Of a stretch of DNA of 64,000 bases, positions 50,090 through 59,068 are shown in pieces. Origin of the DNA: Stieleria neptunia (GTDB taxonomy: Bacteria > Planctomycetota > Planctomycetia > Pirellulales > Pirellulaceae); the NCBI RefSeq assembly GCF_007754155.1, contig NZ_CP037423.1, forward strand, positions 310,001 through 374,000. The letters are read 5' to 3'. The notes below the pieces were generated by a model that had not been told where the DNA came from, did no database searches, and saw only the letters and a program-made list of their open reading frames with translations. How positions within the stretch are numbered: position 1 is the stretch's first letter; each line of letters begins with the position of its first letter. The translations under genes and the position numbers were made by a program.

Positions 50090-50165
50090 CGGAAAAGGGG
50101 TCAGGTACCAAAAACCAAATGGCCCGCAGGGTGCTTCGCATTTTTGATACCTGACCCCTTTTCCG
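50090..50165. repeat. Intergenic palindrome, family F
   Basis: CGGAAAAGGGGTCAGGTAC at 50090-50108 pairs with ATACCTGACCCCTTTTCCG at 50147-50165, around a 38-base middle. GGGGTCAGGTA-type repeats resemble the flanks of REP-associated tyrosine transposases. No transposase gene is beside it. It lies in the 342 bp space 50049-50390. Confidence 0.82.
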
Positions 50166-50257
50166 CGGCACGCAACGCGCGGTTTCGACGGTTTTCACGT
50201 TCGCCGCCCCGCCAGCCCCGCGACTCCGTTTGCCTTGTCGCGACGCCCGCTACGCTA

Positions 50258-50383
50258 CGCTGTGAAGCATTTTTTAGCGGCAGGGCGCGAGTCCTCCGGT
50301 GTTTTGGCAGAGAGGAAGAACCGGAGGGCTCGCGCCCTGCCGCTAAAACCTCAAGAAACACATGGGGAAAATGCTTCACAGCG
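50258..50383. repeat. Nested palindromes: family D inside an outer inverted repeat
   Basis: An outer pair CGCTGTGAAGCATTTT (50258) and AAAATGCTTCACAGCG (ends 50383) encloses a family D copy (TTAGCGGCAGGGCGCGAGTC ... CTCGCGCCCTGCCGCTAA). The flank CCTCAAGAAACACATGGGG after D is identical to that at 40852-40870. It is next to the giant kinase stop. Confidence 0.82.
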
Positions 50384-50390
50384 TTCCCCG

Positions 50391-53300
50391 TTACGGATGG
50401 TCGAGTGACGGTTTCGCGGACGTTTTCATGAACGCGGCGACCTTTTCCAACATCAACGCTTTGTCGATGGGTTTGGAGAGGTAGTCGTTGCAGCCTGCTT
50501 CCAGGCATTTGTTCATATCGCCCTGCATGGCATCGGCTGTCAGAGCAATGATCGGACCGGTATAGCCGAGCGTCCGCAGTTTTGCCGCGGTCGAGTAACC
50601 GTCTAGATTCGGCATCTGCATATCCAGCAAGATCAGATCAGGACAGTCGCCACCGGCCATACACGCCGTGATGTAGTTCACGGCATGCAGTCCGTCTTCG
50701 CATTCATCCACCGTCGCGCCCGATTGGGTCAGGATGTGTTTGCTCAAGAATCGGATGTCGCGGCGGTCGTCCACCACCAGCACATGCCACGGCAATCGTG
50801 TGATCGCACCTTCTGCCGTCGTCGTTTCCGTCGCGTCATCCGTTTCCAGATTGCTGTAGTCGACCAAATCGGATGTGGCAATGTTTCCGGTGTCGATGCT
50901 GACTGTAAACGTGCTGCCGACGCCTACGGTGCTGTTCACCGTGATGGATCCTCCGAGCGTCTCTGCGAGTCTCTGGCTGATCGCCAGCCCCAGTCCGGTT
51001 CCGCCAAAGTTTCGGGTGACGCTCGCATCGCCCTGCGAAAACGGTTTGAACAGTTTCTCCAACTGTTCATCTGGAATGCCGATTCCCGTGTCGATGACAT
51101 CGAGTAGCAATTGTTGCGATGAAGATTCAAATCGAACGCGAATTTGGACTCCTCCTTGCCGTGTGAACTTGATCGCATTGCCGACAAGGTTGATCAGAAT
51201 CTGTTTCAACCGTTTGGCATCGGAATGGATCAGTCTGGGGGTCTTGCCCTGGTATTGGACGTTCAGCGTGAGGTTCTCCTCGCTGGCGCGGACTTCCATG
51301 ATGCTGCGCACGTCTTCGATCAACCGATGGGGATCGAAGTTGTCGTATTGAACGTCCAACTTGCCCGCCTCGATTTTGGAGAGGTCCAGGATGTCGTTGA
51401 TGATTTCCAGCAGGTAGTCACCGTTGCGTCGGATCGTTTGCAAGTGTTGCTTCGCTTCCTCGTTATCGGTCAAGTCGCCGAGCAGGTCGGCATAGCCCAG
51501 GATTGCCGTCATGGGCGTACGGATTTCATGCGACATGTTGGCCAGGAAAGCGCTCTTGGATTCGTTGGCGGCGACGGCGACGGCCCGTGCTTCCTGGAGT
51601 GCGGATTGGGCTTCGTGTCGGTCATGGGCATCGATCACCGATCCGACGTAGCCGACAAACCCACCCGATTCATCGAATCGCGGTTGTCCCGCGTCGATTG
51701 CCCAGCGGTAGCTGTCGTCGGCGGCGCGCAAACGAAAATCGAGTTCGAACGGTTCGTGGCGATCGACCGCGGTCAAAAAAGCCTGCCGCGTGGATTGTCG
51801 ATCGTCTGGGTGGACCGCTTCGATCCAGCCCGTCCCCAACCCTTCCCGTTCGGATTGCCCTGTGAAATCACACCAGCGTTGTGACAGGAAGGTGCATTGA
51901 TGGCTCTGGTCGCTGACCCAGATCATCGCGGGAGCCGCATTGGCCATATTGCGGAACCGTTGTTCGCTATCACGAATCCGTTGCTGAGACTCTTTTTGCT
52001 CGGTGATATCCCAGTTCAGCCCGTGCATGGCGACGACGCTGCCGTCAGGGCTGCGAATGACCGTGCCGACGGCGGCCAGCCAGCGAATGCCTCCGTTGGG
52101 CAATCTGACCCGAAACTCCACATCGAAATCGCCTTCGCCCGCGGTGGCTCGTTTCCAGCTCGATTGCAGCGTCGACAGGTCGTCTGGGTGGACGTACTCG
52201 AACAGGGTTTCCGGAGACGGGTCCGCGATGGGGGCGATTCCCAGTAATTCAAACAGTTTGGAATCCCAATGGCTCTTTTCGGGAGTCCATTCCCAGGCGG
52301 CCATTCGGCCGGCTCGCAAGGCCATCGAGACTCGGCGTTCATTTTCCATCAACTGTTGCTGAGCCCGGTAGCGGTCACGGATATCAACACCCGAAGGGAT
52401 CAGGAACTCGACCTCGCCATGGTCATCGGTCACCGGCGCGATCATGAAATCAATCATCACCCCTTCGTCACCGGGTGCGAACAGTGACACGTCGTATCGA
52501 ACGACCTCACCCGCCATCGCTCTCCGCATGGCGTCACGCATTCTGGCGGCAACCGCCGGGTCGTAACTCCACCACGGCGCCTCATCAAACGGTTTACCGA
52601 TCACGTCTTCACGGCGGGTCCGCGCGATTTTTAGTGACCGGTCGTCAACCTCCAGAAGGATCCCGTTGCGGTCGACGACTCCGACAAGCCCGAGTTGATT
52701 GTTGATCACGCGTCGCAGATGCGCTTCGCGATTGGCCAATTCCTCCTCCGATCTCGCCCGTTCGATCCGAATGCCGACGCGATCGGCAACTTCCTGCAAC
52801 AGCCTGCGTTCGTCGGGCTGCCAGTGGTGGGATTCGTCATACAGGGCGGAGACAACAAACTTTGTGCCGCGATCGGTCACATAGGCAGAATTACAGAACG
52901 CACCGATGTTGAACGTGTGGAACGATTTGACCAACCGAGCCTCTCGTCGCGGGCTTTGGGCGTCGTCAGAGAGCACTTGGTTTCCGGCGATCAGGATCGA
53001 CCGTTCGGCGTCGTCATGAAAGTCGCGAACCGAATGTTTTCCCACCATGCTGGGGCCGTCGCCGATGTGATGATCACACAGAATATCAGCCGTCTCACCC
53101 CGTTGATCGAATTCAACGAGCAGACAACGCGTCAACCCGAGGTAGTTTGCGGTCAGCCGAGTCGAAATCGCCATCAGCTCGTCGACCGAAGTCAACGGGA
53201 CAAGCCGTGTTTGCAAATCGGACAGAAATGCGAGATTCAGTTCGTCGACTTTGCGGTCGGTGATATCACTCGCCACGGCGGTGATGCTCAGTGGGCGATT

Positions 53301-56069
53301 GAGCTCGTCGCGATCAATGAATCCTCGTCCCGACGTCCAAATGGCCCGCCCGTCATCACCTCGGATGACCCTGAAATCCATCTCGTAGGATTCGCAGGTT
53401 CCCGTGAAGATGCTCTCAAGCTGCTCCACAACAGAAGCTCGATCGTCGGGATGGATGATGTCTAGAAACCCGGCCCGGGTCCCACTGAATTGGTCGTGCG
53501 CATAGCCGAAAATTTCGAACAGCTGGTCGGACCATGTCACGCGATCATTTTTGATGTCCCAGTGCCAGGTCCCCAGGCGACCGGCGTCCAGTGCCAAGTT
53601 CAATCGTTGCTCGCGATCGAGCAGCCTTTGTTCGGACTCCTTTCTGGCGATGCACTGAGCCATCGCGTCGGCCATCGGGATCAATTGTTCAAAGACTGCT
53701 TGGGCCAGCGAATGTCTGGTGAACAAAGCGAACACTCCCACGACGCGATGTTCGACGACCAGAGGAAACCCGGCGAACCCTTCCATGCCTTCCCAGTTGG
53801 CTGATGGTGGATCACCGGCATCGGGGGCGTCAGGCAAGTCATTGGTCAGCAGCGGTTGTTGGGTTGCCGCGATTTGCCCGATTTTTGATTTCCCCAGAGG
53901 CACCCGCCGTTGCGGGCCGTCCAGGTGGGTGTCGATGCCGGCGTTGGCCGTCCGTTCCAGCATCGCGTCCTGTTCGTCCAGCAACCAAACATGTGCGTGG
54001 GCGGCATCGAGTCCGTCGACGATCCTCTGGCAACAGGTGTTGAGTATTTCGCTTAGCGGTGCCTCGCCCGCCAAGGAGACGGCCAGTGAAGCGTGCAAGG
54101 CTGCCAATTCGGCTCGTTCCAAGAGGGTTGCGTCGGCGAGCTTGCGGTCGGTGATGTCGCGTAGATAGCCGGTAAAGAATGGTGAGCCGTCACGGCCATG
54201 GGAAACGCTGATCGCCACCTCGACAGGAAACAACCTGCCGTCGGCTCGTTCTGCCGTTAGCTCCACGCGTCGGCCCAGCAAGTCGGACGCACCGGTATCG
54301 AGGAACCGGGTCAGTCCGTTGCGATGGGCTTCACGGAATGCTTCGGGGATGATCACGTCGGATAGACGTCGGCCGACGACGTCGGATGCCGCATGTCCGA
54401 AGGTCCGCTCTGCTGCCGGATTGAAATCGACGATGCGGCCGGCCGTGTCCATCGTGATGATGCAATCGAGTGCAGATCGAAGGATCGCCGTCTTGCGAGC
54501 TTCTTCGTCACGAATCGTGTCGGTGAGTCGACGTTGTCGAATGAATTGTCCGATTTCGTTCCCAACGGCTCCTAGCAATTGAAGCAATTCGGGTTCTCGC
54601 GTCAGCTTTCGAGTGGTGTAGATCTCGATGACACCTTTGAACTTGCGACCCACGACGATCGGAGTCCCGACGCCGCTGGCAAGGCCGCTTTGCTTTGCAG
54701 CAGCCGCTCGGAGAAACCCTTTTTTATTCTGGATGTCTTCAAACCAAACCGGTTCACGGTCCCGCCAGGCTTGTCCGGGCAAACCCTCTCCTAGGGCAAA
54801 CCGTGTCTGGCGACTGAGGTCCACGAACGGTTGCAGGGAGCTGTCGGACGCGTCCGCTTCGACACATGTCAGGAACTCTGCGTCAGCGTCAATTCTCCAC
54901 AGCAAACAGGCTTCCGCCGACAGCGAAACGCGGAGCGCCCTCAAGACTTTGGGTATCACCGTCTCAAAGGAATCGGCGTCCGCCAACAATTTGGTGACCG
55001 CATGCGCTGCCGCCAACCGCATGCGGAGTCGGTGCTGCTCCGTGATCTCATAGAACGTGACGACCAGCCCACCACGACCATGGGTAGCGTCCGCATAGGG
55101 CTGGACGCGTCGTAGGAACCAGCGGCCGTCTTGCGTTTCGATTTCATCTTCAATGGATGAGTGCGAGTCGAGCGAGACATCGTCCGGGTACGCCGGCATC
55201 TCGACCGCAACGTGCTTCACGGCCTGCAGCGGGAAGCCGATATCGGCCGGGCTCAATTGATAAAGTGCAGTGACCCCCGGCGTAAAACTTCGGATCTTTC
55301 GCTCGTTGTCCAGGAACAGCGTGGCGATGTTCGTGCTGTCGAGAAGATACGTTGGGTCGGACTCCGGTGGAGCCACCGGGGTGGGCGTTGACACGGTCCT
55401 CGCCAATGACTGGCCGGCGTCGGCTGATTGTTTCTGCAATGCCTGCGTCGTCGTTTCGAGGTCCGCGCGGACGGCCGCCAGTTCCCGACGGAGTTGTGCG
55501 ATCTTCATCCAGTTGGAGGCATGCTGGTGAATCACCGAGGCAATGTTCGCCGCAGGCAAGATCGAATCGGCGACGTCGGCCATCGCGGCCGTCACCGATT
55601 CGGAGTCGTCAGCGAACGTGTGTCCGCCGGCGTCGCCGATGGCCTTGAGACCCAGCCTGCCCTGACCACTGGAAGCAACGAGAAGGACTCCCGCGCTGGA
55701 CTCCCCACGTTGCCGCGCCAGCGAACGAAAAAAGTGGTCGATCGGGTTTGATTCGCCGTCGGCATGGTCTTGATCGATCACGACCAGGTCGTCGCCACGC
55801 AATTCGAGAAACGAGTGGGGCCGACAGGCAAAGATACAGCCGGCCGTGAGTTTTTCCCGTGACACGACCTCAATCACCGGCGCCGACGTGTGTTTCTGCA
55901 GCATCGTCGGTTGCAGCGGACGGACGCCGGGATCGCGCAGTGGCACCAGCACGATCGCCACCCCGGGCGTGTCACCAAGCGCAGCAACAAAGTTTTGTAA
56001 AGCGTCCTGTCGGCAGGTTGCAACTCCGACGCCAACGACGAACGGCGTCGTCTGTGATCGATCGCTCAT
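50391..56069 (-). CDS. Giant hybrid sensor histidine kinase with CheB-like N-terminus
   Basis: 1892 residues from the ATG at 56069. The first about 190 residues resemble a CheB methylesterase (PIDHFFRSLARQRGE, LGLKAIGDAGGHTF), but the catalytic Ser, His and Asp positions are not conserved and no CheR domain follows; a short coiled coil leads to a PAS as in CheB-CheR-PAS proteins (SFTPGVTALYQLSPADIG). Then: GAF, PAS, GAF, PAS, GAF, three PAS domains, HisKA with FLANMSHEIRTPM (His near 1515), HATPase with GGTGLGLAISQRLAETLGGS, and a REC with the Asp in LILLDMQMPNLDG near 1808 and KPIDK. In total about six PAS and three GAF. Cytoplasmic, multi-signal sensor. No partner regulator is encoded nearby. 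Confidence 0.9.
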   Translation of the reverse strand: MSDRSQTTPFVVGVGVATCRQDALQNFVAALGDTPGVAIVLVPLRDPGVRPLQPTMLQKHTSAPVIEVVSREKLTAGCIFACRPHSFLELRGDDLVVIDQDHADGESNPIDHFFRSLARQRGESSAGVLLVASSGQGRLGLKAIGDAGGHTFADDSESVTAAMADVADSILPAANIASVIHQHASNWMKIAQLRRELAAVRADLETTTQALQKQSADAGQSLARTVSTPTPVAPPESDPTYLLDSTNIATLFLDNERKIRSFTPGVTALYQLSPADIGFPLQAVKHVAVEMPAYPDDVSLDSHSSIEDEIETQDGRWFLRRVQPYADATHGRGGLVVTFYEITEQHRLRMRLAAAHAVTKLLADADSFETVIPKVLRALRVSLSAEACLLWRIDADAEFLTCVEADASDSSLQPFVDLSRQTRFALGEGLPGQAWRDREPVWFEDIQNKKGFLRAAAAKQSGLASGVGTPIVVGRKFKGVIEIYTTRKLTREPELLQLLGAVGNEIGQFIRQRRLTDTIRDEEARKTAILRSALDCIITMDTAGRIVDFNPAAERTFGHAASDVVGRRLSDVIIPEAFREAHRNGLTRFLDTGASDLLGRRVELTAERADGRLFPVEVAISVSHGRDGSPFFTGYLRDITDRKLADATLLERAELAALHASLAVSLAGEAPLSEILNTCCQRIVDGLDAAHAHVWLLDEQDAMLERTANAGIDTHLDGPQRRVPLGKSKIGQIAATQQPLLTNDLPDAPDAGDPPSANWEGMEGFAGFPLVVEHRVVGVFALFTRHSLAQAVFEQLIPMADAMAQCIARKESEQRLLDREQRLNLALDAGRLGTWHWDIKNDRVTWSDQLFEIFGYAHDQFSGTRAGFLDIIHPDDRASVVEQLESIFTGTCESYEMDFRVIRGDDGRAIWTSGRGFIDRDELNRPLSITAVASDITDRKVDELNLAFLSDLQTRLVPLTSVDELMAISTRLTANYLGLTRCLLVEFDQRGETADILCDHHIGDGPSMVGKHSVRDFHDDAERSILIAGNQVLSDDAQSPRREARLVKSFHTFNIGAFCNSAYVTDRGTKFVVSALYDESHHWQPDERRLLQEVADRVGIRIERARSEEELANREAHLRRVINNQLGLVGVVDRNGILLEVDDRSLKIARTRREDVIGKPFDEAPWWSYDPAVAARMRDAMRRAMAGEVVRYDVSLFAPGDEGVMIDFMIAPVTDDHGEVEFLIPSGVDIRDRYRAQQQLMENERRVSMALRAGRMAAWEWTPEKSHWDSKLFELLGIAPIADPSPETLFEYVHPDDLSTLQSSWKRATAGEGDFDVEFRVRLPNGGIRWLAAVGTVIRSPDGSVVAMHGLNWDITEQKESQQRIRDSEQRFRNMANAAPAMIWVSDQSHQCTFLSQRWCDFTGQSEREGLGTGWIEAVHPDDRQSTRQAFLTAVDRHEPFELDFRLRAADDSYRWAIDAGQPRFDESGGFVGYVGSVIDAHDRHEAQSALQEARAVAVAANESKSAFLANMSHEIRTPMTAILGYADLLGDLTDNEEAKQHLQTIRRNGDYLLEIINDILDLSKIEAGKLDVQYDNFDPHRLIEDVRSIMEVRASEENLTLNVQYQGKTPRLIHSDAKRLKQILINLVGNAIKFTRQGGVQIRVRFESSSQQLLLDVIDTGIGIPDEQLEKLFKPFSQGDASVTRNFGGTGLGLAISQRLAETLGGSITVNSTVGVGSTFTVSIDTGNIATSDLVDYSNLETDDATETTTAEGAITRLPWHVLVVDDRRDIRFLSKHILTQSGATVDECEDGLHAVNYITACMAGGDCPDLILLDMQMPNLDGYSTAAKLRTLGYTGPIIALTADAMQGDMNKCLEAGCNDYLSKPIDKALMLEKVAAFMKTSAKPSLDHP

Positions 56070-56570
56070 TGCAACGCTCGTGGAGAAATGAAATGCGAAA
56101 ACCGAAGATCAATATGCGGCAAAAGATGACCGGGCTGTCCGTGTCGCAATCGCATCGTCGAGAGAAACAGAACTCAGCGGCGCCGGTGATCCGCGTCAGA
56201 TCGCCCAGGCATTGCGCAGTCGAATTCCTTGTGTGATGTTCACATCTCTGCCGCGAGGCAATCCTGTCTGTACGAGTCCTCAAGTCTAATTGAATTGGAC
56301 CGACCGCGACTGTGGGCGTCAATCGTAGACGAATCGCTCGCCGATCAAGACCCCCCTCGGTTGAGCGGCAGGGGCTGAAGTTTCGTTTTTCGGATCGGGT
56401 TCCTGCGCCATGGTCAGCGGCGGATGACCGAGCAATATGATAGAACAGCGAGCAGTTGCCTTCGGCCATTGAATCGTGATTCGCATCCGTCCCGTCATCG
56501 ACAAGAGTTCAGGTGACCGCACGCGTGACGGCCGCCGACGCCGCCACCCCCATGCCCTCAAACGATTCCA
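56070..56570. other. 501 bp divergent region without a supported gene
   Basis: Divergent promoters for the giant kinase and the AI-2E-type gene are expected here. A minus-strand frame ending at 56319 could give a peptide of about 30-60 residues (MAQEPDPKNETSAPAAQPRG), but it has no recognised similarity and I do not call it a gene. Confidence 0.4.
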
Positions 56571-57701
56571 TTGAATACCGAATCCACCGACCGAATCCCC
56601 GTCGATCTTGTTCGCGCGATCACGATCCTGACGATCATCGTGACGTTGGGGGCGGCGTTGATCGTGGCCAGCGAAATCGTTTTGATTCTGTTTCTCGGCG
56701 TCTTGTTTGGTGTTTTCCTGACCAAGCTGTCCGGCTGGATTTCCGCCCGCTCTCCCGTCGGTTATCGGGGGGCGTTGGCGATCGTCGTCGTCTCATTGCT
56801 GTTGGGCTTGGCCGGTTCGGCGACGTTCTTCTTCGTGCAAGTCAATGAGCAAGTGGAAAAGGCGAGTGAACGGATTGACGAGGGAATCCGTGAGTTGCGA
56901 AGTCTGGTCGGCAGGTATCCGGCTTTGAAATCAACGCTCGCGTCGACACCGATTGTCTCCGACGCACTCGGGGTGGAGGGGGACGACAAGAATCGCAACA
57001 ACAGTGGTTCGTCGGAGCAATCAGGCATCCAACTCGGCAGCATTCCAGAGCCCGTCAAGCAGGCTGCGCGATCCGTCGGGCAGATGTTTCGGACGACGTT
57101 CGGATTGGTGGTCAACAGCCTGCTGATCTTTTTCGTCGGGCTGTTTCTGGCGATTTCACCGGGCGGCTACCGCGATGGAGTGGTGCATCTGGTTCCCGAG
57201 TCGAAACGGACGCGGGTTGCGGAAGTGCTCGACACCACCAGCGAGACGCTCTGGCGTTGGCTGATCGGTCGATTCGGTTCGATGCTGGTGACCGGAGTGG
57301 GTGCGTTTTTGCTGCTGCTGGTGTTGGGGATTCCGATGGCGGGTACGCTCGGCATGCTGACCGCACTGCTCACCTTTGTTCCCAACATCGGTGCCGCAAT
57401 CGCGTTGGGTTTGGCGATCTTGTTTGCGTTGCCACAAGGCGTCGGATCGGTGGGAGCCGTCATCGGCGGGTACGTTGCATTGCAGCTTTTCGAAAGCTAC
57501 GTCGTGACGCCGCTCATTCAGCAGAAAGCGGTGTCACTGCCGCCGGCATTGCTGATCTCCTTTCAAGCGGTCATGGGCGTGCTGTTCGGGTTCATCGGTG
57601 CCGCCGTCGCATCCCCTTTGCTTGCCACCGGCAAAACGATGGTCGAGATGCTGTACGTGGAAGATTACTTGCATTCAGCGGATACTCACGGCAACCAGTA
57701 G
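56571..57701 (+). CDS. AI-2E family (PerM/YdiK-type) membrane transporter
   Basis: 376 residues from a TTG at 56571. Membrane segments run from VRAITILTIIVTLGAAL near the N-terminus to the end; family motifs FVPNIGAAIALGLAILFALPQG and GYVALQLFESYVVTPLIQQKAV are well preserved, as is SLLLGLAGSATFFFV. A long extracytoplasmic insert (about 85-190, ERIDEGIRELRSLVG) lies between early helices. Named after AI-2 export, most members transport unknown substrates. It is convergent with the PRC-barrel gene, sharing a 16 bp overlap of the two coding ends. Confidence 0.82.
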   Translation: MNTESTDRIPVDLVRAITILTIIVTLGAALIVASEIVLILFLGVLFGVFLTKLSGWISARSPVGYRGALAIVVVSLLLGLAGSATFFFVQVNEQVEKASERIDEGIRELRSLVGRYPALKSTLASTPIVSDALGVEGDDKNRNNSGSSEQSGIQLGSIPEPVKQAARSVGQMFRTTFGLVVNSLLIFFVGLFLAISPGGYRDGVVHLVPESKRTRVAEVLDTTSETLWRWLIGRFGSMLVTGVGAFLLLLVLGIPMAGTLGMLTALLTFVPNIGAAIALGLAILFALPQGVGSVGAVIGGYVALQLFESYVVTPLIQQKAVSLPPALLISFQAVMGVLFGFIGAAVASPLLATGKTMVEMLYVEDYLHSADTHGNQ

Positions 57702-58438
57702 CGCTCTCGACCGTAGTAGTCGTACAAGTGTTCTTCGTAGCCACGGTTGATCGGTGTCAGCGGGTCGTACTCCGGCGAGTTCTTGATTTCCTCGCGAGTC
57801 ATGTTGATGGACACCGTGGTTTCGGACCACGAGATGGATTCGATCCACTGCGGTGAGATCAAAACCTTGCGTGCCGGCAACCAGTTCTTGGTGTCGACGA
57901 CGACATACCGGATCGCCCAAGTTTCATCGTCAACGATCAGGTCCTCGACGTGCCCGAGGTCACCATCGGTTGCTTCGATCCAGTAGTTTCTGATCTCTTT
58001 GACGCTCCGAAGATTGGGAAGGGTCTCTTCCACCGTTTGTTGCTCCTCGGCTGGCACGTGGGCAGACATCGGCATTCCCACCGGTCCACCGGCGGCCATC
58101 GAGACGCCGGCCGGTCCCCAGTACGCGGGCACGTCGTAATGCTTGAACAGTTCCGCTTCCATCTGTCGTGAGACCGGCTTTTTCGAGTCGACGTGGGGGC
58201 TGTCCTGGACCTGTTGCTTGGTCAGCTTGACGGCGATCGCCCGTTGCTGCCAATCACGCTGACCCAGAATGCTCGGCGGCAACAAGACGCGGCGATCCGA
58301 AAGCCACTTGCCCGTATCGACAACCAGATGCCGGGTCAGCCAATCGTCGGTATCGATCAGCAGGTCCAAGATCGTTCCGACCTCGTCGTCAATGCCGGCC
58401 AGTGTGGTTCCGCGAACTGATTCAAAAGCGATCAACAT
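57686..58438 (-). CDS. Two-domain PRC-barrel protein
   Basis: 250 residues from the ATG at 58438 (GGAGA upstream). Two PRC-barrel repeats are seen, first VGTILDLLIDTDDWLTRHLV-like then GHVEDLIVDDETWAIRYVV, each with a following LPARKVLI or SDRRVLLPP segment, joined by a Pro/Gly linker with SVKEIRNYWIEATDGDL. PRC-barrels occur in photosynthetic reaction-centre H subunits and in RimM-like and stress proteins; this soluble double version has no known function. It is probably cytoplasmic, with the BON protein and small Cys-rich gene nearby suggesting a stress setting. Confidence 0.78.
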   Translation of the reverse strand: MLIAFESVRGTTLAGIDDEVGTILDLLIDTDDWLTRHLVVDTGKWLSDRRVLLPPSILGQRDWQQRAIAVKLTKQQVQDSPHVDSKKPVSRQMEAELFKHYDVPAYWGPAGVSMAAGGPVGMPMSAHVPAEEQQTVEETLPNLRSVKEIRNYWIEATDGDLGHVEDLIVDDETWAIRYVVVDTKNWLPARKVLISPQWIESISWSETTVSINMTREEIKNSPEYDPLTPINRGYEEHLYDYYGRERYWLP

Positions 58439-58829
58439 GATGGGTCTCCTATCAAACAGTCTCAAAAAAGGGCTTGAAGACGCATCCGATTGGCCGTTCA
58501 AACCGTGTTCGATAGACGACGCAACTCGCATTCCGATCATCGGAAATCGGTTCGGCAAGTTGGCGTCGAAAACGCATCGGTTCATCACTGCGGGTTTATC
58601 GAGCCGAAACAAGCCGTGGTGGAATGCATGAAGAGGCACCACTGTGGATGCTGCCCAACCACGTGGGAGCCATTTTCATCGGTTGTGTCGGCATCGGGGA
58701 TCGGATCTTCGCCGCAAGGGGATTCGGCATGCGAAGTGCTCGATATCAGTCGTCACTGAACTTCATTGACGGCCTCCATCAAGAACGATGGACGTCATCG
58801 ATCGTTGACCGCACCACCGAGGATCGCAG
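58439..58829. other. 391 bp region without a supported gene
   Basis: A plus-strand frame 58624-58974 exists in another register, but it runs across the small Cys-rich gene in the wrong frame and has no similarity. The region should hold the promoters of the divergent PRC-barrel and Cys-rich genes. Confidence 0.45.
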
Positions 58830-59003
58830 ATGCCCATCAAAGAAGAACCACCGAAGACCGGTGACATGTACCGTTGCCAAACGTGTGATCTGGAAATCCA
58901 CATCACCCAGCCGTGCAGCTGTGAGTCCCCGACAGTGGAGTTCACATGCTGTGGTAAACCGCTCAAGAAAGTAACCGCGCTGCCGGCCGGGATGCCATCT
59001 TGA
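58830..59003 (+). CDS. Small cysteine-rich zinc-ribbon / desulforedoxin-like protein
   Basis: 57 residues, too short for usual gene callers but with strong signals. The ATG at 58830 has GAGG upstream, and the translation is MPIKEEPPKTGDMYRCQTCD followed by LEIHITQPCSCESP, EFTCCGKPLKK and a stop at 59003. CxxC, CxC and CCGK resemble the desulforedoxin-like N-terminal iron site of desulfoferrodoxin (YxCxxC ... CCGKxM), with CCGKP matching. It may bind iron or zinc in a redox or metal-sensing role. It lies between the PRC-barrel gene and the BON-domain gene. Confidence 0.68.
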   Translation: MPIKEEPPKTGDMYRCQTCDLEIHITQPCSCESPTVEFTCCGKPLKKVTALPAGMPS

Positions 59004-59068
59004 TCGGCACGCACCGGTCCCGACGCTGAAGGTCAATCACGACTCCCTCCCATCACGCGAATCCCATC

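Noticed and set aside
56319..56489. Small minus-strand peptide ending GERFVYD
   Set aside because: No similarity, no clear ribosome binding site; kept only as a note on the intergenic region.
58624..58974. 116-codon plus-strand frame
   Set aside because: It overlaps the better supported Cys-rich gene (58830-59003) in another frame and is Ser/Arg-rich without a domain.
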